Part shown: positions 42,575 through 51,765 of the stretch, piece by piece
Numbering within the stretch: position 1 is the stretch's first letter
How the letters are laid out: every line of letters starts with the position of its first letter
Origin: JAIPEI01 sp964443135
GTDB lineage: Bacteria > Desulfobacterota > DSM-4660 > Desulfatiglandales > HGW-15
Direction of reading: 5' to 3'
Assembly: GCA_964443135.1 (NCBI GenBank)
Contig: CAYUBQ010000011.1
Span: 1-64,000, forward strand
Length of the DNA stretch: 64,000 bases
Made by a program: the position numbers and the translations under genes
The notes under the pieces: generated by a model
What the model was told of the DNA's origin: nothing
The model's input: only the letters and a program-made list of their open reading frames with translations
Databases searched by the model: none

Positions 42575-43586
42575 ATCCGCTGCACAGCTCGACGAAGAGG
42601 GCCTCCAGGAGCGGGTTCGTCCGCGAACCCGTCTTCAGGCGCCCGTCCGCCTCGTAGATGGCGTGGAGCGCCCGCTCCAGCTCCTCCTCGGTCCAGTGCC
42701 CGCACTGGCCCAGCAGACGCCGGGCCGCGAAGGGCGGCACCGAGAGCTCCCGCGCGATCCCTTCGGCCGGCTCGCCCCCGGCGGCCAGGGACTTGGCCTG
42801 CCAGAGCAACCGCACCTGCCGGTTCAGCATGCCGAGGATGCCCAGGGAAGCCTCCCTCGGACCCTCCTCTTCCAGGAAACGCGCCAGCACGGAGAGGGTC
42901 CCGGCCGCGTCCTTGACCGACATCCGGTTCATGAGCTCGAAGATGGTGAAGCTCCGGCTGTGCACGGCCAGCTCCCGGACCTCGCCGGCCCCGACGCGCG
43001 CGCCCTCCCCGTGCCTGAGGCGAAGCTTCTCCAGCTCCCCGTGCAGATCGCGGAGGCGGTTTCCCACGACCTCCTGGAGCACGTCGCATCCCTCCCGATC
43101 CAGCCTCAGGCCCAGCTCCCCGGCCGTCCGCCGGATCCAGGCCCCCACCTGGTTCCCCTTCAGCTCGTCGAACGACACGGCCAGGCCGGCCTTTCGGATC
43201 GCCTTGTAGAAACGGGTGGTGAAGTTGGGCTTGGACGATGTGAAGATCAGGCACGTGGTCTCGGCGGGCTGCTCGAGGTAGGGGATCAGCCGGGCGAGCC
43301 GGTCCGCAGGGAGCAGCTCGGTGCGCCGGACCACGATGAGCCGGTTCGGGGCCATGAACGGCACGGAGCGGGCCCTTCCCGCGATCTCCTCCGGATCCAG
43401 CTTCTTGTCCGCGTACAGGATTTCCAGGTTGAAGTCCCGGGCCCCCTCGGGGATGAAGTCCGAGCGGACGCGGTCGAGGACGCGCTCCATGCGAAACTCG
43501 CCGGGACCGTGGAACAGGTAGAAGGGGTCCAGGCGCCCCTGCTCCAGGCGCTCGAGCACCACCTCGGGCTGAAGATCCCGGGACAT
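42573..43586 (-). CDS. holA: DNA polymerase III subunit delta
   Basis: HolA is the clamp-loader subunit that opens the beta clamp. The 337-residue product shows the family pattern: PFYLFHGPGEFRMERVLDRVR, RLIVVRRTELL, CLIFTSSKPNFTTRFYKAIRK (in two pieces), the Asp/Gly-rich LRDLHGELEKLRL, and the C-terminal collar NRQVRLLWQAK. Walker A is absent, as usual for delta. Its ATG overlaps the lptE stop by one base (TGATG), and lptE-holA adjacency matches the conserved leuS-lptE-holA order in E. coli and relatives. Confidence 0.93.
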   Translation of the reverse strand: MSRDLQPEVVLERLEQGRLDPFYLFHGPGEFRMERVLDRVRSDFIPEGARDFNLEILYADKKLDPEEIAGRARSVPFMAPNRLIVVRRTELLPADRLARLIPYLEQPAETTCLIFTSSKPNFTTRFYKAIRKAGLAVSFDELKGNQVGAWIRRTAGELGLRLDREGCDVLQEVVGNRLRDLHGELEKLRLRHGEGARVGAGEVRELAVHSRSFTIFELMNRMSVKDAAGTLSVLARFLEEEGPREASLGILGMLNRQVRLLWQAKSLAAGGEPAEGIARELSVPPFAARRLLGQCGHWTEEELERALHAIYEADGRLKTGSRTNPLLEALFVELCSG

Positions 43587-44161
43587 CAGAACCGTTCCAT
43601 GGTTTTCAGGTAGACCCGCTTGGCCAGACGGCCCGCGATCCGGCGGAGGGCTTCCCGCTGGTTGTATCTCGTTCGGAGCGGATCCGTGCCGACCTCGAAC
43701 CTGGCCTCGTCCGTCAGCCCGTTGGCCTGCCAGACGGTCTTCCCCGTGGCGCGGTCCAGCAGCTTCGCGTCCAGCTCCACCCGGAGACGCCGGCTGTCGG
43801 TCACCGCGTAGGTCACGTCGTGCCCGTGGATCGTCCTGTGATCCAGGTCGTAGGTCAACGGGTCGGTCTGGATGTTCCGGACGTGCCCGACCAGGACCAT
43901 CTTCGCGCTCTCCCTGGGAAGGATGGGAACCCCGGCGTGGCTGATGAACTCCTCCCGGATCACCCTGGTGAAATCCGGCTCGAAGGCGATTCTCGACGAG
44001 GTGCTGGTCATGAGCGGGATGGCCAGGCTTTCGACCGCCAGCCCCACAGGGCGGCCGTCCGCCCGGAGCCGGTACCCGCAAGCCGTCAGGGTCCCGAGAA
44101 CCGCCAGGGCGACGAGCACGGCAGACAGGGTCGAAAGCGGTCGATGATGCATTTGGGTCAT
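43586..44161 (-). CDS. lptE: LPS assembly lipoprotein LptE
   Basis: LptE plugs the LptD barrel that inserts LPS into the outer membrane. The 191-residue product has a lipoprotein signal (SAVLVALAVLGTLTAC, lipobox LTAC with the Cys at about residue 28), then GYRLRADG and the family-typical SLAIPLMTSTSSRIAFEPDFTRVI region. The frame stays open upstream through leuS but only this part is real. It sits between leuS and holA with 29-base and overlapping spacing. Confidence 0.9.
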   Translation of the reverse strand: MTQMHHRPLSTLSAVLVALAVLGTLTACGYRLRADGRPVGLAVESLAIPLMTSTSSRIAFEPDFTRVIREEFISHAGVPILPRESAKMVLVGHVRNIQTDPLTYDLDHRTIHGHDVTYAVTDSRRLRVELDAKLLDRATGKTVWQANGLTDEARFEVGTDPLRTRYNQREALRRIAGRLAKRVYLKTMERF

Positions 44162-44190
44162 GGCCTTTCTCCATCGGTGCAGGCGCCGCC

Positions 44191-46767
44191 CTACACCACG
44201 ACGTTGACGAGCTTGCCGGGAACGACGATCACCTTCTTCACGGGCTGGTCCCCGACGAACTTCCGGACCCGCTCGTCGGCGAGCGCCGCCTTCTCCAGCT
44301 CCTCGCGGCCGGCGTCCGTCCCCACCTCGATGCGGCTCCTGAGCTTCCCGTTCACCTGGAGCACCACGGTTCGGGTGTCCACCTTCAGGGCGCCGGGAAG
44401 ATACCGGGGCCAGGGAACGGTCAGGAGGTTCTCCTCCCGGCCCAGCAGGCTCCAGAGCTCCTCCGTGATGTGGGGCACCACGGGTGAGAGCAGCACCACG
44501 GCGGCCTCCAGGGCCTCGCGGATCACGGGCCAACCATCCTTCCCCGGATCCGCGACTTCCCCCAGGATCCGGCTGACGTCGTTCATCAGCTCCATGACCG
44601 CGCTGATCGCCGTGTTGAAGTGAAACCGGTCCTCGATGTCCGCAGTCACCTTCCGAATGGTCTGGTGGGTCTTGCGGTGGAGGCTCCGAAACGGCTCCGC
44701 CGGTTCGCCTTCGCCGTCGTACACGGTGGAGCCCTTCAGCGCGTCCAGGTTGTCCGTCACGAGACGCCAGATTCGATTCAGGAACCGGTAGGACCCCTCC
44801 ACGCCCTGCTCGCTCCACTCCAGGTCCCGCTCCGGCGGGGAGGCGAACAGGCAGAACATGCGCACGGTGTCCGCCCCGTACCGGTCCACCATCTCCTGGG
44901 GGTCGATCACGTTCCGCTTGGACTTGCTCATCTTCACCGTCCCCCCCAGGACCACCTCCTCGCCGCAACGCGCGCACCGGCCGTCCTTGGCCTCCTCCGG
45001 GAACAGGTACCCGTGGGCGGGGCACGACTGGGTCTCCTTGCAGACCATGCCCTGGGTGAGCAGATTGGTGAAGGGCTCGCTCACGTCCAGGTAGCCCAGG
45101 TCCCTGAGCACGCGCGTGTAGAAACGGGAGTAGAGCAGGTGCAGGATGGCATGCTCGATTCCTCCGATGTACTGGTCCACGGGCATCCAGTAGGAGACCC
45201 GCTTCGGGTCCAGCACCCCCTCCTGGTAGTCGGGGCAGGCGTACCGGTCGAAATACCAGGAGGACTCCACGAAGGTGTCCATGGTGTCCGTCTCCCGGCG
45301 GGCGCTCCCCGCGCAGCGCGGGCAGGCGGCCTCGTAAAACGAGGGCTCGAAGGGCAGCGGCGATCCCCCGTGGCTGCGCATCTCCACGTCCATGGGCAGG
45401 AGCACGGGGAGATCGTCCTCCGGCACCGGCACGGCTCCGCAGGTCTCGCAGTAGATGATCGGGATGGGGGCCCCCCAGTACCGCTGCCTGGAGATGTTCC
45501 AGTCCCTGAGCCGGTAGTTCACGGTCCGGTGCCCGATGGCCTCGCCCTCCAGCCACTCGGCGATGCGCTCCAGGGCCTCGAGGTTCCTCTGGCCGTTGAA
45601 CGACCCGGAGTTGACCAGCCGGCCTTCCCCCTCGTAGGCCTCGGTCATGGTCTCCTCGTCCAGCTCCTCGCCCTCGGGCCGGATCACCACCCGGAGACGC
45701 AGGCCGTACTTGCGGGCGAAGTCGAAGTCGCGCTGGTCGTGGGCGGGGACGGCCATGATCGCGCCCGTGCCGTAGTCGAACAGGACGAAGTTGGCGACGA
45801 AGACGGGGATCTCCTCCCCCGTCGCCGGGTTGACGCAGTGGCGGCCGGTGAAGACGCCCTCCTTGACGGTGAAGTCCGCCGTGCGGATGTAGCTGTCCAC
45901 CTTGAGGGTCCGGTCCACGAACTCCAGGACCTCCTGCTCCTGCTCCGTCCCGCGCACCAGGTCCCTGAGCATGGGGTGCTCCGGCGCGAAGCACATGAAG
46001 GTGGCCCCGAAGACCGTGTCCTGCCGGGTGGTGTACACCTCGACCACCTCCCGGGAGCCGGCCACGGGAAACCGGATGATCGCACCATAGCTCTTGCCGA
46101 TCCAGTTCCGCTGCATGGTGAGGACCCGCTCGGGCCATCCCGGGAGCCGGTCGCACTGCTCGAGGATCTCCTCGGCATACGCCGTGATCTTGAAGAACCA
46201 GGAGTCCATCTCCTTCAGGACCACCTCCTGGTCGGGATGACGCCAGCAGCAGCCGTTTTCCACCTGCTCCTTGGCCAGCACGGTCTGGCACTTCTCGCAC
46301 CAGTTCACGTGGGTCTTCTTCTTGTAGGCCAGACCCTTCTCGTACATCTTCAGGAAGACGAGCTGCTCCCAGCGGTAGTAGCCGGGGTCGCAGGTGGCCA
46401 GCTCCCGGGTCCAGTCGTAGCTGAACCCCATGCGCTTGAGCTGGGATCGCATATAGTCGATGTTCCGGTAGGTCCACTTGCCCGGGTGGGTGTCGTTCTC
46501 GATGGCCGCGTTCTCCGCGGGCAGCCCGAAGGCGTCCCATCCCATGGGGTGGAGGACGTTCTTTCCGCACATCCGTTGGTACCGGGCCACCACGTCGCCG
46601 ATGGTGTAGTTCCGGACGTGGCCCATGTGGATCTTTCCGCTCGGATAGGGGAACATCTCGAGGAGATAGTACTTCTCCCTCCCGGGGTCCTCCCGCACCT
46701 CGAAGAGACCGCTCTCCTCCCACTGCTCCTGCCACTTTGTTTCCAGCTTCTGCGGATCGTACTTCAT
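44191..46767 (-). CDS. leuS: Leucine-tRNA ligase
   Basis: LeuS charges tRNA-Leu. The 858-residue class I synthetase has the HIGH-type motif HMGH in PSGKIHMGHVRNYTIGD, an editing CP1 domain (TTRQDTVFGATFMC; GTGAIMAVPAHDQRD), zinc-like Cys pairs (CETC, CPRC, CARC), KMSKS at KMSKSKRN and the leucine-specific C-terminal anticodon domains. Length is normal. ATG at 46767 is chosen over GTG at 46773 for spacing to AGGGTGA. A fragment of the dispersed repeat lies directly upstream. Confidence 0.97.
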   Translation of the reverse strand: MKYDPQKLETKWQEQWEESGLFEVREDPGREKYYLLEMFPYPSGKIHMGHVRNYTIGDVVARYQRMCGKNVLHPMGWDAFGLPAENAAIENDTHPGKWTYRNIDYMRSQLKRMGFSYDWTRELATCDPGYYRWEQLVFLKMYEKGLAYKKKTHVNWCEKCQTVLAKEQVENGCCWRHPDQEVVLKEMDSWFFKITAYAEEILEQCDRLPGWPERVLTMQRNWIGKSYGAIIRFPVAGSREVVEVYTTRQDTVFGATFMCFAPEHPMLRDLVRGTEQEQEVLEFVDRTLKVDSYIRTADFTVKEGVFTGRHCVNPATGEEIPVFVANFVLFDYGTGAIMAVPAHDQRDFDFARKYGLRLRVVIRPEGEELDEETMTEAYEGEGRLVNSGSFNGQRNLEALERIAEWLEGEAIGHRTVNYRLRDWNISRQRYWGAPIPIIYCETCGAVPVPEDDLPVLLPMDVEMRSHGGSPLPFEPSFYEAACPRCAGSARRETDTMDTFVESSWYFDRYACPDYQEGVLDPKRVSYWMPVDQYIGGIEHAILHLLYSRFYTRVLRDLGYLDVSEPFTNLLTQGMVCKETQSCPAHGYLFPEEAKDGRCARCGEEVVLGGTVKMSKSKRNVIDPQEMVDRYGADTVRMFCLFASPPERDLEWSEQGVEGSYRFLNRIWRLVTDNLDALKGSTVYDGEGEPAEPFRSLHRKTHQTIRKVTADIEDRFHFNTAISAVMELMNDVSRILGEVADPGKDGWPVIREALEAAVVLLSPVVPHITEELWSLLGREENLLTVPWPRYLPGALKVDTRTVVLQVNGKLRSRIEVGTDAGREELEKAALADERVRKFVGDQPVKKVIVVPGKLVNVVV

Positions 46768-46787
46768 GATCACCCTGCATCCTCAGT

Positions 46788-46832
46788 GATTGACGGATTC
46801 GCAAAAACCCGCTCATCCGGTTCCGTTTCCGG
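46788..46832 (-). repeat. Partial copy of the 107-bp repeat
   Basis: The 20-odd bases from 46790 are identical to the start of the tandem units (TGACGGATTCGCAAAAACCC) and continue with CGCTCA and a GGAAAC-like piece, then stop at the TAG of the upstream gene. Only the half distal to the upstream gene is retained. Confidence 0.75.
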
Positions 46833-47426
46833 CTAGGCCCCGACGGCCCGGCTCCGTTCCCGCTCGATCACCACGGAGAGATCGAACTCCGAGCCGAAAC
46901 GGCTTCGCAGCCGATCGGCCACCGGGAGAAGCCCGCCGGAGAAGAAGCGCTCGATCGAAAAAACGATCTTGAGCACGTGGTCGGCGGACCCGCCGTAGGC
47001 CTCCAGATAAGGAGCGGCCAGGTTCTCGACCGACGCCTCGAGCCGGGCCGGGTAATCGGGCTCCTCCCCCTCACGAATGGGCACGTGGATGGCGAAATCG
47101 TTGATCCGCAAGCCCAGCAACACCCTGCCGGCGTCCGCGGTCCAATCGGCTGGAACGGGAGACCCCCGGTCCGACCCTTCGCCCAGGCCGCACAGGAGCA
47201 GCTTCTCGGCCCTGATCCTGCCTTCGGAAGCCACCAGCAGCTTCTCCCCGCGCTCCGCGGTCCAGAAGCCCGCCGCTTCCAGCCGTCCCAGGAGGCCGCC
47301 CATCTTGGCGTCGAGCCCCGAGAGCATCCCCTGGGTCAGAAACGTCTTGCGGAATACGAATGCCACGACCGCTTCGCACCAGAGGTTCTCCAGGGGTCGC
47401 TCGGAGAACCGAAAATCCAGTCTCAT
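46833..47426 (-). CDS. Stand-alone M17 aminopeptidase N-terminal-like domain
   Basis: The 197-residue product looks like the N-terminal (macro-like) domain of leucyl aminopeptidase PepA: PLENLWCEAVVAFVFRKT, GLDAKMGGLLGRLEAAGFWTAERGE (read in adjacent pieces), LLCGLGEG, and VLLGLRINDFAIHVP. There is no C-terminal catalytic domain with its two-metal motifs. I therefore infer a non-enzymatic or regulatory role. A truncated pseudogene is less likely, since the end is an ordinary stop followed by a repeat. It lies between nusB and leuS, 88 bases after nusB. Confidence 0.75.
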   Translation of the reverse strand: MRLDFRFSERPLENLWCEAVVAFVFRKTFLTQGMLSGLDAKMGGLLGRLEAAGFWTAERGEKLLVASEGRIRAEKLLLCGLGEGSDRGSPVPADWTADAGRVLLGLRINDFAIHVPIREGEEPDYPARLEASVENLAAPYLEAYGGSADHVLKIVFSIERFFSGGLLPVADRLRSRFGSEFDLSVVIERERSRAVGA

Positions 47427-47514
47427 AAGCCTCGGGTTCCGCCGGTCCCCCCGGGCTGGCCGGGACGGATCCCTCCCGCCGGCACCCGGGAAAAACCGGT
47501 TCTCATCGGCGGGT

Positions 47515-47931
47515 TCACGTCGCCGAAAGGTTCAGCTGGTTGTAGACGTTGTCCAGAACGCCGTTGACGAAGGCCCCGGAGTCTGCGGCGCCGAAAATCT
47601 TTCCCACCTCGACCGCCTCGTCGATGGCGACCTTGGCCGGAACGTCGTTTCCGAACGCCACCTCGAAGGCGCCGATCCTCAGGATGTTTCGATCCACCCT
47701 GGACATGCGCTCCAGGCGCCAGTTTCTCGAGGCCTCCCGGATCATGCCGTCCAGCTCATCCCTATGCTCGCACACCCCCAGGACCAGACGCTTCGCGAAC
47801 CCCCGCGCCTTGGGGGGCACGTCGAAGTTCGAACAGACGCGTTCGAACGCCTCTTCGGGGTCCCCCGGGGAGTACTCGAGTTGGTAAAGAACCTGCAGGG
47901 CCAGTACCCTGGCTCGATGCCTTCGTCCCAT
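47515..47931 (-). CDS. nusB: Transcription antitermination protein NusB
   Basis: NusB with NusE (S10) binds boxA RNA in rRNA leaders. The 138-residue product begins MGRRHRARVLALQVLYQLEYSPGD split over helix 1 and contains VDRNILRIGAFEVAF and the C-terminal KVAIDEAVEVGKIFGAADSGAFVNGVLD region (two adjacent parts), all diagnostic. It starts 20 bases after ribH, and the ribH-nusB pair is widely conserved. Confidence 0.96.
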   Translation of the reverse strand: MGRRHRARVLALQVLYQLEYSPGDPEEAFERVCSNFDVPPKARGFAKRLVLGVCEHRDELDGMIREASRNWRLERMSRVDRNILRIGAFEVAFGNDVPAKVAIDEAVEVGKIFGAADSGAFVNGVLDNVYNQLNLSAT

Positions 47932-47951
47932 GCCCGGTCGGCGCTGAACGC

Positions 47952-48428
47952 CTACTCCGTCCCGTCGATGGCCCTGTTCAGGTGAACCATCTCCATGGCC
48001 GCCATGGCGGCGTCCCAACCCTTGTTGCCCGCCTTGGATCCGGCCCGTTCGATGGCCTGCTCCAGGTCGTCGGTCGTCAGGACGCCGAAGGAGACCGGCA
48101 CGTTTCCTTCGAGGCCCACCTGGGCGATTCCCTTGCTCATCTCCGCCGCCACGTAGTCGAAGTGGGGCGTCGCCCCCCGGATCACCGCCCCGAGGCAGAT
48201 CACCGCGTCGTACCGGTCGCTGTGGACGAGCTTTTTCGCCGTGAACGGAATCTCGAACGCCCCGGGGACCTTGACCAGTGAGATGCCGCCGTCGTCGGCG
48301 CCGTGCCGGGTCAGGGCGTCGATAGCGCCCTCGACCAGCTTCGACGAGATGAAGTCGTTGAACCGGCTCACCACGATGGCGAAACGCAACCCCTCCCCGG
48401 AAATCTTCCCCTCCAGCACATTCGGCAT
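47952..48428 (-). CDS. ribH: 6,7-dimethyl-8-ribityllumazine synthase
   Basis: RibH condenses the RibB product with the pyrimidine intermediate to make lumazine. The 158-residue product has FAIVVSRFNDFISSKLVEGA, VKVPGAFEIPFTAKKL, CLGAVIRGATPHFDYVA (with the catalytic His) and GVLTTDDLEQAIERAGSKAGNKG, the standard icosahedral-type pattern. ATG at 48428 has GGGGGG/GTGG upstream. It lies downstream of ribBA, separated by a degenerate dispersed repeat. Confidence 0.97.
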   Translation of the reverse strand: MPNVLEGKISGEGLRFAIVVSRFNDFISSKLVEGAIDALTRHGADDGGISLVKVPGAFEIPFTAKKLVHSDRYDAVICLGAVIRGATPHFDYVAAEMSKGIAQVGLEGNVPVSFGVLTTDDLEQAIERAGSKAGNKGWDAAMAAMEMVHLNRAIDGTE

Positions 48429-48482
48429 GTCCACCCCCCTTTCGAAGCATTCTCCGTCTCCCGCTTCCACGGGAATCACGGC

Positions 48483-48582
48483 CGGCGGATTCGCCGGACC
48501 CCGCCCCGCCGCTGGAAACGCTGTCGCCGATGGAAACGCCGAGGGCGGACCCCGGCGCTTCGGGCTTTCTGCGACTCCATCA
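48483..48582 (-). repeat. Degenerate copy of the 107-bp repeat at the ribBA stop
   Basis: Reading on the plus strand, GGATTCGC, ACCCCGCC, CCGCCGCTGGAAAC, CC-GA, AGGGC, GGGCTTTCTGCGACTCCATCA match the tandem units in order and spacing, while the AT-rich middle is replaced by GC-rich sequence. On the coding strand the copy begins with TGATGGAGTCGC, whose TGA is the ribBA stop codon. Confidence 0.75.
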
Positions 48583-49797
48583 GGTCTCCGGCACCCCGCC
48601 GATCTTCATCATGTGCCCGAGCTTCTGACATTTGGTCATGAGGTACTTCACGTTCTCCGGCCTGGGCTCGCATTCCAACGGCTCCCGCCCCGTGACCTCG
48701 AGACCGTATCCCTCCAGGCCCTTGAGCTTCTTGGGATTGTTCGTCATCAGCCGCATCTTTCGGACCCCGAGGGCCACCAGGATCTGGGCCCCCACCCCGT
48801 AGTCCCGCAGGTCGGGCTTGAACCCCAGCTCCTCGTTGGCCTCCACCGTGTCCCGCCCCTGATCCTGAAGGGCGTAGGCCTTCAGCTTGTTGGCGAGCCC
48901 GATGCCCCGGCCCTCCTGCTGAAGGTACAGGACGACCCCCAGGCCTTCCTGCTGAACCCGCTCCATCGCCGTCTCGAGCTGGGATCCGCAGTCGCATCGG
49001 TAGGAGCCGAACACGTCCCCGGTCAGGCACTGGGAGTGGACCCGCACCAGGACCTCCTTGTCGGGATCGATCTCCCCCTTGATCAGCGCCATGTGCTCGT
49101 AGTCGTCGATGTCGTTGACGAAGGCCACGGCCCTGAACTCGCCGAAGGGCGTCGGCAGGACCGTCTCTGCGGCCTCGTGAACGAACGACTCGTTGCGCAT
49201 GCGATACTCGATGACGTCGGCCACCGTGGCGATCTTGAGCCCGTGCTCCTCCGCGAACCTTTCGAGATCGGGCATGCGCGCCATGGTGCCGTCTTCGTTC
49301 ATGACCTCGCAGATGACGCCCGCCGGTTTGAGCCCCGCCAGCCTGGCCAGATCCACGGAACCCTCCGTCTGACCCGTGCGGAAAAGCACGCCTCCACGCC
49401 TCGCTCGGAGGGGGAACACGTGCCCCGGCTGAACGAGATCGTCCGGACCCGAGTCGTCGGCCACGGCGGTCAGGATGGTCCTGGCCCGGTCCGCAGCGGA
49501 GATTCCCGTGGTCACCCCCTGCCGCGCTTCGATGGACACGGTGAAGGCGGTCTTGTAAGGGGAACGATTTTCACTCACCATGAGGGGAAGCTGGAGGCGC
49601 TCGACGATGGTGTGGTCGAGGGAGAGGCAGATCAGTCCCCGGCCGTATCGGGCCATGAAGTTGATCGCCTCGGGGGTGACCATCTCCGCCGCCATGGTGA
49701 GGTCCCCCTCGTTCTCACGGTCCTCGTCGTCCACCAGAATGATCATCTTCCCCTGGTTCAAATCCTCCAGCGCGTCTTCGATTCTTGAAACCGGCAT
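48580..49797 (-). CDS. ribBA: Bifunctional DHBP synthase / GTP cyclohydrolase II
   Basis: The protein makes both riboflavin precursors: 3,4-dihydroxy-2-butanone 4-phosphate (RibB, N-terminal) and 2,5-diamino-6-ribosylamino-pyrimidinone phosphate (RibA, C-terminal). The 405-residue product has the RibB acidic loop ILVDDEDRENEGDL and the TEGSVDLARLAG region, and the RibA zinc cysteines in CLTGDVFGSYRCDCGSQL plus the GTP-binding QQEGRGIGLANKL and the catalytic Arg nearby. It is complete at both ends. It lies between ribE and ribH in the usual operon order. Confidence 0.97.
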   Translation of the reverse strand: MPVSRIEDALEDLNQGKMIILVDDEDRENEGDLTMAAEMVTPEAINFMARYGRGLICLSLDHTIVERLQLPLMVSENRSPYKTAFTVSIEARQGVTTGISAADRARTILTAVADDSGPDDLVQPGHVFPLRARRGGVLFRTGQTEGSVDLARLAGLKPAGVICEVMNEDGTMARMPDLERFAEEHGLKIATVADVIEYRMRNESFVHEAAETVLPTPFGEFRAVAFVNDIDDYEHMALIKGEIDPDKEVLVRVHSQCLTGDVFGSYRCDCGSQLETAMERVQQEGLGVVLYLQQEGRGIGLANKLKAYALQDQGRDTVEANEELGFKPDLRDYGVGAQILVALGVRKMRLMTNNPKKLKGLEGYGLEVTGREPLECEPRPENVKYLMTKCQKLGHMMKIGGVPET

Positions 49798-49963
49798 GGT
49801 CTTTTCGCTCCGCGACGCCTTCCGGAACCGTCGATCGGAACCGCTCCGTCACCGGCCCGTTCCGAAGGGTCGATGGGTTCTCGAAAAGCGACCTTCATTG
49901 TTTTCGGTTGACTGCGTCCCCATGATCGCTGCAGGGCGGAACAACGCGGGCCGATGAAGCGGG

Positions 49964-50629
49964 TCAGGATCGAATGAATCCGTGCTCGTGAAGGGTTTCG
50001 ATGGATATGCTGGAAGGGCGTCGTTCCCCGCGGGGAGGGTCCTCCCTGGACAAGAGCTTCTCCACGTATTTCCCGATCAAGTCCGTCTCGATGTTCACCC
50101 GTTCGTCCGGTCCGGCCTCGAGCAGCGTCGTCTCGCGCCCGGTCTGGGGAATGACATTGACCTCGAAGTATCCTTCCCGGCACTGGTTCACCGTCAGGCT
50201 GACGCCGTCCACGGCGATGGACCCTTTCTCGATGATGTAGCGGGAAAGGGCGCGATCGATCTCGATCCCCAGCAGCCAGGAATCCCGCCGGGGCTCCTTC
50301 TTCGCAATCCGCCCCACCCCGTCCACGTGCCCGGCGACGAGGTGTCCTCCGAGACGATCCGACAGCCGGAGGGCCCGTTCCAGGTTGACCCGCTTTCCGG
50401 CCCTGAGGGCGCCCAGCGTGCTCCGGGAGACCGTCTCCGCCGAGACGTCCATCTCCAACACGCCCGCCCGCTCGCGGGTCACGGTCAGGCAGACCCCGTT
50501 CACGCAAAGGCTGTCCCCGATCCGGACCCGGTCCATGGCAAAGAGCGGGTTCACCGCGAGGACCATGTCCCCGCCGCTCACGACCGCTTTCCGAACCCGC
50601 CCCACGCCTTCCACCAGACCCGTGAACAT
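49964..50629 (-). CDS. ribE: Riboflavin synthase, alpha subunit
   Basis: RibE (RibC in some species) dismutates lumazine into riboflavin. The 221-residue product has two homologous lumazine-binding repeats: MFTGLVEGVGRV...VNGVCLTVT...HLVAGHVDGVG and SIAVDGVSLTVN...RVNIETDLIGKYVEKLL. ATG at 50629 has AGGAGAAGG upstream; the open frame farther upstream belongs to ribD in another frame. It lies 20 bases past ribD. Confidence 0.96.
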   Translation of the reverse strand: MFTGLVEGVGRVRKAVVSGGDMVLAVNPLFAMDRVRIGDSLCVNGVCLTVTRERAGVLEMDVSAETVSRSTLGALRAGKRVNLERALRLSDRLGGHLVAGHVDGVGRIAKKEPRRDSWLLGIEIDRALSRYIIEKGSIAVDGVSLTVNQCREGYFEVNVIPQTGRETTLLEAGPDERVNIETDLIGKYVEKLLSREDPPRGERRPSSISIETLHEHGFIRS

Positions 50630-50649
50630 GCCTTCTCCTGCGCTTCGAA

Positions 50650-51765
50650 TCACCCGTGCCTCGGGTATCCCCGAATCAGCACGTCGTCTCCGAACCTCCT
50701 GACCCGGATCTTCTCGAGAACCAGGCAGTGGTCCATCCGCCCGGCGCCGGGTCCGGCCGCCACGGGAACCCCGTCGTTTCCCCCGAGCAGCTTCGGCGCC
50801 TTGAACACGTACGCCTTGTCGATCAACCGGGAGCGGATCATGGATCCCATGATCCCGGCCCCGCCCTCCACCAGGACGGACAGGATCCCCCGCTCTCCCA
50901 GGCGGTCCAGCAGAACGCCGAGGTCCAGACCCTCCGCACCGGCCGGACAGCGAAGGGCGGACACCCCCGTCAGGGCGGACAGGAACGCCAGCCTCGACTC
51001 CTCCACCTCCTCGCCCACCGCGACGAGGGTTTCGGCCGGCGAGTCCAGGCGGAAAACCGCCGCGTCCCCGGGCGTGCGCAATCGCGTGTCCACGATCACC
51101 CGGACCGGGTCCCGGCCCCGGCGGCCGGCGGGCCGCGCCGTCAGCGACGGATCGTCCGCGAGCACGGTCCCCACGCCCACCAGGACGGCGTCGCATCGGT
51201 CCCTGAGCCGGTGGACGAATCGCCTGGACCGCTCGTTCGTCACCCAGCGGGAGTGTCCGGTGGCCGTGGCGGTCCACCCGTCCAGGGTGGAGGCCGTCTT
51301 GGCGATCACGAAGGGACGCCCCGTGAGGACGTGCTTGACGAACGCCTCGTTCAAGGTCCGGCACGCCTCCTCGAGGACACCGGTCCGAACCTCGACACCC
51401 ATCTCCTCGAGCCGGGCGCACCCTCCGCCGGCCACGTTCGGGTTGGGATCCGGCATCCCCACCACCACCCGCCGGAGGCCGCTTTCCAGCACGGCCCGCG
51501 TGCAGGGCGGAGTCCGGCCGGCATGGTTGCACGGCTCCAGGGTCACGTAGAGGGCGTCGCCGGGCGCGGCCCGCCCCCCCAGCGCGCGGATGGCCTCCAC
51601 CTCGGCGTGGGGCCCCCCGGCCTTGCGATGGTACCCGGTCGCGACGATCCGGCCGTCCCGCACGATCACCGCGCCCACGGCCGGGTTCGGGGACGTGCGA
51701 CCCAAACCCTTCCGCGCGTGGCGAAGGGCCTCCCGCATGAACCGCTCGTCTTCCAGCTCGGCCAT
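50650..51765 (-). CDS. ribD: Bifunctional riboflavin deaminase/reductase
   Basis: RibD deaminates and reduces the pyrimidine intermediate of riboflavin synthesis. The 371-residue product has the N-terminal deaminase zinc motif (HAEVEAI; PCNHAGRTPPC) and a C-terminal DHFR-like reductase (RPFVIAKTASTLDGWTA; VDTRLRTPGDA; ILSVLVEGGAGIMGSMI). Length is normal. Its ATG directly follows the nrdR TAG without a gap. Confidence 0.96.
   Translation of the reverse strand: MAELEDERFMREALRHARKGLGRTSPNPAVGAVIVRDGRIVATGYHRKAGGPHAEVEAIRALGGRAAPGDALYVTLEPCNHAGRTPPCTRAVLESGLRRVVVGMPDPNPNVAGGGCARLEEMGVEVRTGVLEEACRTLNEAFVKHVLTGRPFVIAKTASTLDGWTATATGHSRWVTNERSRRFVHRLRDRCDAVLVGVGTVLADDPSLTARPAGRRGRDPVRVIVDTRLRTPGDAAVFRLDSPAETLVAVGEEVEESRLAFLSALTGVSALRCPAGAEGLDLGVLLDRLGERGILSVLVEGGAGIMGSMIRSRLIDKAYVFKAPKLLGGNDGVPVAAGPGAGRMDHCLVLEKIRVRRFGDDVLIRGYPRHG

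Noticed and set aside
46768..46832. T-box leader before leuS
   Set aside because: The gap is only 65 bases and consists of a repeat fragment; no T-box core sequence is visible.
46833..47426. M17-domain gene as a truncated pseudogene
   Set aside because: Its start, length and stop are orderly, with no remnant of a catalytic domain after it; a true stand-alone domain is simpler, though not proven.
49798..49963. FMN riboswitch in the riboflavin operon
   Set aside because: I could not find the conserved RFN helices in the gaps around ribBA, ribE or upstream of ribD.
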